From Pseudomonadota bacterium (GTDB lineage: Bacteria; Pseudomonadota; Gammaproteobacteria; Burkholderiales; Burkholderiaceae_E), in assembly GCA_023389055.1 (NCBI GenBank), contig JAEWFA010000032.1:1-12294 (forward strand): a DNA stretch of 12,294 nucleotides, written 5' to 3'. Position numbers and translations under genes: made by a program. Position 1 is the first letter of the stretch. Every line of letters begins with the position of its first letter. A model generated the notes under the pieces. That model saw only the letters and a program-made list of their open reading frames with translations, was not told the origin of the DNA and did not search any database. Below are positions 8,221 through 12,294 of this stretch, piece after piece.

Positions 8221-8231
8221 ATTATTGAATA
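8221..8231 (-). promoter_or_regulatory. Possible -10 region of the ndk operon promoter
   Basis: On the minus strand the AT-rich run TATTCAATAAT contains AATAAT, five of six matches to the sigma-70 -10 consensus TATAAT, at 8226-8221. No good -35 hexamer lies 16-18 bp upstream (about GGCGGAT). A start near 8214 would give a leader of about 65 nt to the ndk ATG. The case rests mainly on the AT-richness in an otherwise GC-rich region. Confidence 0.3.
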
Positions 8232-8360
8232 GAATGCGCGGAAATCCGCCGGTGCAGGCGAAGGTGTGGCGCATCTTCAACGCCCGGGCGCAACGCCGAC
8301 GACCGACGCTCCAAGACGAGCGAGCGGCCGATGCACGGCGCGCCTGCGAGTCTAACATGC

Positions 8361-8376
8361 GCCGATCCGCCGATCC
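8361..8376. repeat. Tandem direct repeat of GCCGATCC
   Basis: Two perfect adjacent copies of the 8-mer lie between the TAACAT element and the hairpin upstream of yccA. It may be a regulator-binding site or chance; nothing else supports a function. Confidence 0.35.
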
Positions 8377-8390
8377 GGCTCGCGCGCCGG

Positions 8391-8414
8391 GCCGCTGCGC
8401 GCAAGCGCAGCGGC
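8391..8414. repeat. Perfect 10-bp inverted repeat with GCAA tetraloop upstream of yccA
   Basis: GCCGCTGCGC and GCGCAGCGGC are exact reverse complements separated by GCAA, a GNRA-type tetraloop. No T-run follows on either strand, so it is not a classical terminator. Its last base is the first base of the CTTGAAA -35 candidate of yccA. It could be a DNA operator, or an RNA stem-loop if transcription starts upstream. Confidence 0.6.
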
Positions 8415-8442
8415 TTGAAACCGGCGACAGGCGCCCGAATAT
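8414..8442 (+). promoter_or_regulatory. Candidate heat-shock (sigma-32) or sigma-70 promoter of yccA
   Basis: CTTGAAA at 8414-8420 is followed 13 bp later by CCCGAATAT at 8434-8442. This resembles the E. coli sigma-32 pattern CTTGAAA-(11-16)-CCCCATnT. Read as sigma-70, TTGAAA (five of six to TTGACA) with GAATAT or AATATC at 16-17 bp spacing is weaker at -10. Either reading places the transcript start near 8450, about 30 nt before the yccA ATG. Confidence 0.4.
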
Positions 8443-8466
8443 CGGGCACGATGGCAGTTCCTTATC

Positions 8467-8472
8467 GGAGAA
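8467..8472 (+). promoter_or_regulatory. Ribosome-binding site of yccA
   Basis: GGAGAA lies 8 nt before the ATG at 8481. It favours that start over the in-frame ATG at 8451, which lies upstream of the site and would add a run of five arginines (MAVPYRRRRR) not expected in this family. Confidence 0.65.
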
Positions 8473-8480
8473 GACGACGC

Positions 8481-9194
8481 ATGGCATTTCAACAGAACCA
8501 ACTGGACACCCGCGTGGCGCGCGGCGGCTACGGAGGCGCACTCGAAGCGGCGAGCCGCAATCGGGTACTGCGCAATACCTACTGGCTGCTCGCCCTTTCG
8601 ATGGTCCCCACCGTGCTGGGTGCCTGGATCGGCGTGCAGACCGGCTTCTCGTTCTTCGCCGGCAGCCCGTTCATGGGGCTGATCCTGTTCCTCGGCGTGG
8701 CCTTCGGCTTCTTCTTCGCGATCGAGCGCTTCAAGAACAGCGCAATCGGCGTCGCGCTGCTGCTCGGCTTCACGTTCTTCATGGGCCTGATGCTGTCGCG
8801 CCTGATCGGCGCGGTGCTCGGCTACTCGAACGGCGCGGGCCTGATCATGACCGCCTTCGGCGGCACGGCCGCGATCTTCGCCGTGATGGCCACCGTGGCC
8901 ACCGTCTCGAAGCGCGACTTCAGCGGCATGGGCAAGTGGCTGTTCATCGGTTTCCTGGTCATTTTCGTCGCCGCCATCGCGAACATCTGGCTGCAGATGC
9001 CGGCACTGATGCTCACCGTCTCCACGCTGGCGGTGCTGATCTTCTCGGCGTTCATCCTGTACGACCTGCAGCGCGTCGTGAACGGCGGTGAAACCAACTA
9101 CGTCACCGCCACGCTATCGGTGTACCTTAGCGTCTACAACGTGTTCAGCAATCTGCTGATGCTGCTGGGCGTCTTCGGCGGCGACCGGGAGTAA
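8481..9194 (+). CDS. yccA: Bax inhibitor-1/YccA family integral membrane protein
   Basis: The 237-aa product is a seven-helix inner-membrane protein of the Bax inhibitor-1 family. The hydrophobic segments fall at about 32-52, 62-81, 87-112, 119-142, 152-170, 174-194 and a C-terminal amphipathic stretch at 208-232. It resembles E. coli YccA more than YbhL: VLRNTY near residue 29, GGETNY at 202-207 and LSVYNVFSNLLMLLG at 216-230. YccA is a substrate and modulator of the FtsH protease and can protect SecY from it. Asp195 (YDLQ) matches one of the two aspartates of the pH sensor in Bacillus YetJ; the second position is Ser217, as in YccA. The start at 8481 has GGAGAA upstream. It stands alone on the plus strand between its own promoter region and a strong terminator. 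Confidence 0.9.
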   Translation: MAFQQNQLDTRVARGGYGGALEAASRNRVLRNTYWLLALSMVPTVLGAWIGVQTGFSFFAGSPFMGLILFLGVAFGFFFAIERFKNSAIGVALLLGFTFFMGLMLSRLIGAVLGYSNGAGLIMTAFGGTAAIFAVMATVATVSKRDFSGMGKWLFIGFLVIFVAAIANIWLQMPALMLTVSTLAVLIFSAFILYDLQRVVNGGETNYVTATLSVYLSVYNVFSNLLMLLGVFGGDRE

Positions 9195-9211
9195 CGGCAG
9201 CGAGTAACGGC
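9189..9211 (+). repeat. Direct repeat of GAGTAACGGC spanning the yccA stop codon
   Basis: GAGTAACGGC occurs at 9189-9198, including the final Glu codon and the TAA stop, and again at 9202-9211, a 13-bp period. It may be a relic of a small duplication of the gene's end. No function is evident. Confidence 0.5.
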
Positions 9212-9270
9212 GCGAACGCGCCGCAACCGGCCGGGTCGAACACCGGCCGCAGGGTCCCCGGGGGCCCGCC

Positions 9271-9302
9271 CGATGCCCGCATTCGTGCGGGCATCGCCTT
9301 TT
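9271..9302 (+). terminator. Rho-independent terminator after yccA
   Basis: CGATGCCCGCA and TGCGGGCATCG form a perfect 11-bp stem around a TTCG loop, followed by CCTTTT. It lies 77 bp past the yccA stop. On the opposite strand the stem is followed by GGGCGGG rather than a T-run, so it should mainly stop plus-strand transcription coming toward the convergent rlmD. Confidence 0.88.
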
Positions 9303-9346
9303 GGGCCCGGAAGCCGCGAACGAATCCGCCGTGTGCGGGCTGCGTC

Positions 9347-10696
9347 TCAACCCGCCGAGAACACGGCGATCGATTCCACGTGCGACGTGTGCGGGAACAT
9401 GTTGACGGCGCCCGCCGCGCGCAGCACGTACGCGCCCTGGTGCACCAGCACCCCGGCGTCGCGCGCGAGCGTTGCCGGGTTGCACGAGACGTAGACGATG
9501 CGCGCCGGCTTCGCCGGGTCGGCGGCGATCGCCTTGACGAGCTCGATCGCCCCCTCGCGCGGCGGATCGACGAGCACGCCGTCGAAGCGCCCCAGCGCCT
9601 GCCAGCGTTCGCCGTCGATCTCGAACAGGTTCGCCGCGCGGAACTCGCAGCGCTCGGCGAGCCCATTGAAGGCGGCGTTCGCCCCCGCGCGTTCCACCAG
9701 CGCCGGATTGCCCTCGATGCCGACGACCTGCGCGCCGCGCACCGCGATCGGCAGCGAGAAATTGCCCAGCCCGCAGAACAGGTCGGCGATGCGCTCGCCC
9801 GGCTGCGGATCGAGCCAGCGAAGCGCGCGACGCACGAGCATCTCGTTGATGCGCGCGTTCACCTGCGTGAAATCCGTCGGTCGGAACGGCATCCGGACGC
9901 CGAACTCGGGCAGCGCATAGCCGAGCGACGAGCACGCGCCGTCGCGCGCCGGGCGCCCGTCGGCGTCGCACAGCAGCTCGATCGAGTCGGGCCCCTTCGG
10001 CTGCAGCCACCACTCCACGCGATGCTGCTCGGCGAAACGGCACAGCCGCTGGAGATCGCCGGCGCCCGGCGCATCGAGCACGCGCAGCACGAGCGCGACC
10101 TGCTCGGCGCCGTCGTCGCCCTCGCCCACCGCAACCTCGATCTGTGGCACGCGCCGGCGGATCTCGAGCGCGCCGACGAGCGCTCGCAGCGGCAGCAACA
10201 GGTCAGAGACGCGCACCGGCAGCACGTGGCACTCGCGCATGTCGGCAACGTAGCTCGAGGCGCGCTCGTGGAAGCCGACGAGGACGCCGCCCTTCTTCGG
10301 CACGTCGCGCACCGACAGGCGCGCCCGGTACCGATAGCGCCACGACGGACCGGCGATCGGTGCGAGCCAGGCCTGCGGTCGCACCTTGCCGAGGTGCCAC
10401 AATTGGTCCTCGAGCACGCGCTGCTTGATCGCCATCTGCGCGCCTGCGTCGACGTGCTGCATCGAGCAGCCGCCGCAGACGCCGAAATGCGGGCAGCGGG
10501 GCCGCACGCGCGCGGCGCTCTCGCGCAGCACGTGGACCGTCTGCGCGACGTCGAACTTCGGCTTGCGCCGCACGATCTCGGCGCACACGCGCTCGCCCGG
10601 CAGCGCGCCGCGCACGAAGACGACCTTGCCTTCATGCCGGGCGACGCCGTTCGCCTCGAGATCGAGCGACTCGACTTCGAGCTGCAGTTCGCTCAA
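9347..10696 (-). CDS. rlmD: 23S rRNA (uracil-1939-C5)-methyltransferase RlmD (RumA)
   Basis: RlmD uses SAM to methylate C5 of U1939 in 23S rRNA. The 449-aa product has an N-terminal TRAM RNA-binding domain (about 1-58), then the [4Fe-4S] ligands Cys68, Cys74, Cys77 (CPHFGVCGGC) and Cys156. The SAM-binding loop DLFCGLGNFSLP is at 305-316, the DPPR motif at 377-380, the nucleophilic Cys405 in SCNPATLARD and the general-base Glu441 in HVESIAVF. All catalytic residues are present, and the length is close to E. coli's 433. There is no ATG near the expected N-terminus. The best start is the TTG at 10696, which overlaps the exonuclease stop as TTGA and opens directly on SELQLEVESLDLEANGVAR, a typical TRAM beginning. 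Translation is therefore probably coupled to the exonuclease gene. Confidence 0.94.
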   Translation of the reverse strand: MSELQLEVESLDLEANGVARHEGKVVFVRGALPGERVCAEIVRRKPKFDVAQTVHVLRESAARVRPRCPHFGVCGGCSMQHVDAGAQMAIKQRVLEDQLWHLGKVRPQAWLAPIAGPSWRYRYRARLSVRDVPKKGGVLVGFHERASSYVADMRECHVLPVRVSDLLLPLRALVGALEIRRRVPQIEVAVGEGDDGAEQVALVLRVLDAPGAGDLQRLCRFAEQHRVEWWLQPKGPDSIELLCDADGRPARDGACSSLGYALPEFGVRMPFRPTDFTQVNARINEMLVRRALRWLDPQPGERIADLFCGLGNFSLPIAVRGAQVVGIEGNPALVERAGANAAFNGLAERCEFRAANLFEIDGERWQALGRFDGVLVDPPREGAIELVKAIAADPAKPARIVYVSCNPATLARDAGVLVHQGAYVLRAAGAVNMFPHTSHVESIAVFSAG

Positions 10697-11508
10697 CTGT
10701 CGCCTGCCCGGTCGACACCGGACGCGCGCTGCGGCCAGGCATCGAGGAACTCGCGCCAGTGCGGCGCGGCCTGCGACTGCGCCGAGAGCGTCTCGCGCAG
10801 CAGTGCGAGCTCGCTGCGATAGCGCTCGGGGGTCCAGGTGCCGCGCATCGTCTGGAAGCGGCAGAACACGAGCCAGGTATTGGCGACGTCGGTTTCGCAG
10901 TACGCGCGGATCTCGTCCAGGCGCCCGGCGCGATAACCGTTCCACACCTGCGAACCGTCCATTCCCAGCTTGCCCGGAAAGCCGCACAGCTTCGCCAGTT
11001 CGTCGAGCGGCGCGTTCGCCCGCGGCGTGAACAACGCGAGCGTCGCCATCAGGTCGAGATGACGCGTGTGATAGCGGTTCAGGTAGTTGTTGAAGCGGAA
11101 GTCACGGTCGTCGTCGCCCTGCTCCCAGTAGCGCGCGGCCTGCACGCCGTTGATCAGCGCGCGGTAATGCAGGACCTGCAGGTCGAAGCCGCCGCCGTTC
11201 CACGACACGAGTTGCGGCGTGTGCCGGTCGACGAAGCGGTAGAACGCCTGCACGAGCTTCGCCTCGGAGTCGCCCGCCTGCCCCAGGCATCGAATCGAAA
11301 GGCCTTCGTCGTCGCGGAACAGGCAGGCGATCGCGACGACGCGCTGCAGGTGCAGTGCAAGGAAATCGCTGCCCGTCTGCTCGCGCCGTTTCGCAAAAGC
11401 GAGTTCGGCCACGGCGGCGTCGTCCAGCGACTCGTCGAGCGACCACAACGTGCGCAGTCCGGCGACGTCGGGAACCGTTTCGATGTCGAAGCACAGGGTC
11501 GGAGTCAC
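10693..11508 (-). CDS. Predicted 3'-5' exonuclease of the PolB-like exo2 family
   Basis: The 271-aa product looks like the stand-alone DEDDy exonuclease related to the proofreading domain of family-B DNA polymerases (Pfam DNA_pol_B_exo2 type). Exo I is FDIET with Asp8 and Glu10. Exo II is SWNGGGFDLQVL with Asp109. Exo III is YCETD at 203-207, with Tyr203 and Asp207 making the DEDDy set. FFNNYLNRYHTRHLDLM-like residues around 139-154 are also typical. There is no polymerase domain, so it likely acts on its own in DNA or RNA processing; the substrate in this family is not known to me. The start is a GTG at 11508, three codons before the first conserved strand, with no clear ribosome-binding site. 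It follows nlpD by 36 bp and overlaps rlmD by 4 bp. Confidence 0.9.
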   Translation of the reverse strand: MTPTLCFDIETVPDVAGLRTLWSLDESLDDAAVAELAFAKRREQTGSDFLALHLQRVVAIACLFRDDEGLSIRCLGQAGDSEAKLVQAFYRFVDRHTPQLVSWNGGGFDLQVLHYRALINGVQAARYWEQGDDDRDFRFNNYLNRYHTRHLDLMATLALFTPRANAPLDELAKLCGFPGKLGMDGSQVWNGYRAGRLDEIRAYCETDVANTWLVFCRFQTMRGTWTPERYRSELALLRETLSAQSQAAPHWREFLDAWPQRASGVDRAGDS

Positions 11509-11517
11509 GGGCGTGGC

Positions 11518-11537
11518 GCCGCGCGCAAACGCGCGGC
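11518..11537. repeat. 8-bp perfect hairpin between nlpD and the exonuclease gene
   Basis: GCCGCGCG and CGCGCGGC flank a 4-base loop (TTTG on the minus strand). On the minus strand it lies 10-29 nt before the GTG at 11508, where a ribosome-binding site would be, and is followed by GCCACGCCC rather than T's. It may hinder translation start or protect an mRNA end; it does not look like an efficient intrinsic terminator. Confidence 0.5.
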
Positions 11538-11544
11538 CTTCTGT

Positions 11545-12294
11545 CTATCGCGTGGGCAGTACCTTGCGCGGATCGATCGGACGGCCGTCCTTGCGGATCT
11601 CGAAGTGCAGCTTCGGAGAATCGGTGCCCGAGCTGCCGAGCTCGGCGATGCGCTGGCCGCGCTTGACGCTCTGGCCTTCCTTGACCAGCAGCGCGCGGTT
11701 GTGCGCGTACACCGACAGCGTGTCGTCGCCGTGCTTGACGATGACGAGGTTGCCGTACGAGCGCGGACCCGCGCCGCTGAAGATCACGCGTCCGTCGTTG
11801 ACCGCGACGACCGGGTCGCCGGGCTTGCCGGCGATCGCGATCCCCATGCTGCGCGGCTGGGCGAAGTCCTGCACGACCTGTCCCGACGCGGGCCAGATCC
11901 ATTCGCTAGCGCTCGCCCCGGCGGCTGAAGGCGGCGGTGCGGCGTCGGGCGTTGCCTCGCGCGCGGCGCCGGCGGCAGCGGCGCTGGGGGCAGCGCTCGC
12001 CACGGGCGGAATCGGCTCGGCCGCCGCCGGTGCGTTCGCGCGCATCTGCGCGAGCGCCGCATCCGAATACGGCTGCTTCAGTGCCTTCGGTTCGGTCTTC
12101 AGCAGGTTCGCCGACGCGGCGCCCGCCGCCGGCGCAGCCACGGACGCGCTCGGCGCAACGCCGGCGGAAGCCCCCGGCAAGGGTCGCGCCTCGACCGGTC
12201 CACGCACGATCGGCGTGGTCTGCACGCCCACGCCTTCGGCGGCCTGCGCGGGCGCAGGCAACGCACCGGCCGTGCCGGCGCCCGCAGCCACCGG
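11545..12294 (-). CDS. nlpD: NlpD-like LytM-domain lipoprotein, N-terminus cut by window edge
   Basis: This is the C-terminal part of a murein hydrolase activator like NlpD, which in E. coli switches on the amidase AmiC at the division site. The visible 250 codons begin in a long Ala/Pro/Gly-rich linker (to about 11905), which contains the short less-biased segment LLKTEPKALKQPYSDAALAQMR. A LytM/M23 domain follows from about 11901 to the stop (WIWPASGQVVQDF, GDPVVAVNDGRVIFSG, YGNLVIVKHGDDTLSVYAHN, VKEGQSVKRGQRIAELG, KLHFEIRKDGRPIDP). The zinc ligands of active M23 enzymes are degenerate: the HxxxD region reads RSMGIAI, and the final HxH is KLH. It should therefore be a non-catalytic activator, as NlpD is. 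The signal peptide, lipobox and LysM domain expected at the N-terminus lie beyond 12294. The frame is open at the edge. Confidence 0.9.
   Translation of the reverse strand, partial: PVAAGAGTAGALPAPAQAAEGVGVQTTPIVRGPVEARPLPGASAGVAPSASVAAPAAGAASANLLKTEPKALKQPYSDAALAQMRANAPAAAEPIPPVASAAPSAAAAGAAREATPDAAPPPSAAGASASEWIWPASGQVVQDFAQPRSMGIAIAGKPGDPVVAVNDGRVIFSGAGPRSYGNLVIVKHGDDTLSVYAHNRALLVKEGQSVKRGQRIAELGSSGTDSPKLHFEIRKDGRPIDPRKVLPTR

Larger units (their letters stand above)
8150..8480. other. Divergent intergenic region between ndk and yccA
   Basis: This 331-bp stretch holds no convincing gene. From left to right it contains the ndk leader; an AT-rich patch at 8221-8235 that stands out from its surroundings and may be the ndk promoter; a short imperfect palindrome GCGGA-AA-TCCGC at 8238-8249; a possible TAACAT -10 element at 8353-8358 on the plus strand; a tandem repeat of GCCGATCC at 8361-8376; a perfect 10-bp hairpin at 8391-8414; and a candidate promoter and ribosome-binding site for yccA at 8414-8470. 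Open frames across it lack ribosome-binding sites and family resemblance. Confidence 0.7.

Noticed and set aside
8222..8449. 75-codon minus-strand frame in the ndk-yccA intergenic region
   Set aside because: No ribosome-binding site, no recognisable domain and Arg/Ala-rich composition; it overlaps the candidate promoters.
8451..8480. Upstream in-frame ATG for yccA adding MAVPYRRRRR
   Set aside because: It precedes the GGAGAA site, has no ribosome-binding site of its own, and the added arginines are atypical. It would be possible only if the transcript is leaderless at about 8450.
7679..9091. 470-codon plus-strand frame running from ndk antisense through the intergenic region into yccA in another frame
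   Set aside because: It overlaps two well-supported genes in wrong frames. The part from the ATG at 8235, within the intergenic region, has no ribosome-binding site and an Arg/Ala-rich translation.
9208..9223. Hairpin CGGCGCG-AA-CGCGCCG just after yccA as a terminator
   Set aside because: No T-run follows, and the much better TTCG-loop terminator is only 48 bp further on.

Overview
The window looks like ordinary, gene-dense chromosome of a high-GC betaproteobacterium, most likely in or near the Burkholderiales. The evidence is the strongly GC-biased third positions, the gene order ndk-rlmN-pilW-rodZ-ispG-hisS-yfgM-bamB, and protein details such as the N-terminus of YfgM and the form of NlpD. 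This lineage is inferred from familiarity with the families, not from a search. No mobile element, CRISPR array, tRNA, rRNA or phage gene was seen.

Region 1 (72-8149, minus strand, read right to left) is one tight run of eight genes: ndk, rlmN, pilW (pilF), rodZ, ispG, hisS, yfgM, bamB. Gaps are 13-36 bp, except for an ATGA overlap between ispG and hisS. There is no internal terminator, so it reads as one operon. In most betaproteobacteria der follows bamB, so it may lie beyond the left edge; the last 71 bases show no terminator. The operon joins nucleotide supply (Ndk), rRNA/tRNA modification (RlmN), type IV pilus assembly (PilW), cell shape (RodZ), isoprenoid synthesis (IspG), tRNA charging (HisS) and envelope protein biogenesis (YfgM, BamB).

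Region 2 (8150-8480) is a 331-bp divergent intergenic region. It holds an AT-rich patch that may be the ndk promoter, an 8-bp tandem repeat, a perfect 10-bp hairpin with a GCAA loop, and, abutting that hairpin, a heat-shock-like (sigma-32) or sigma-70-like promoter for the plus-strand gene.

Region 3 (8481-9302, plus strand) is yccA, a Bax-inhibitor-1 family membrane protein of the kind known to modulate the FtsH protease. A very clear intrinsic terminator with a TTCG loop follows it.

Region 4 (9347-12294, minus strand) is a second compact cluster: the 3' part of nlpD (cut by the right edge), a PolB-like 3'-5' exonuclease, and rlmD, which starts at a TTG overlapping the exonuclease stop codon. 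rpoS, which usually follows nlpD, is not here.

I found no wholly new system. The points most worth a second look are the yccA control region, a 21-bp in-frame tandem duplication inside rlmN, the nlpD locus without rpoS, and hairpin structures at the start of the exonuclease gene.
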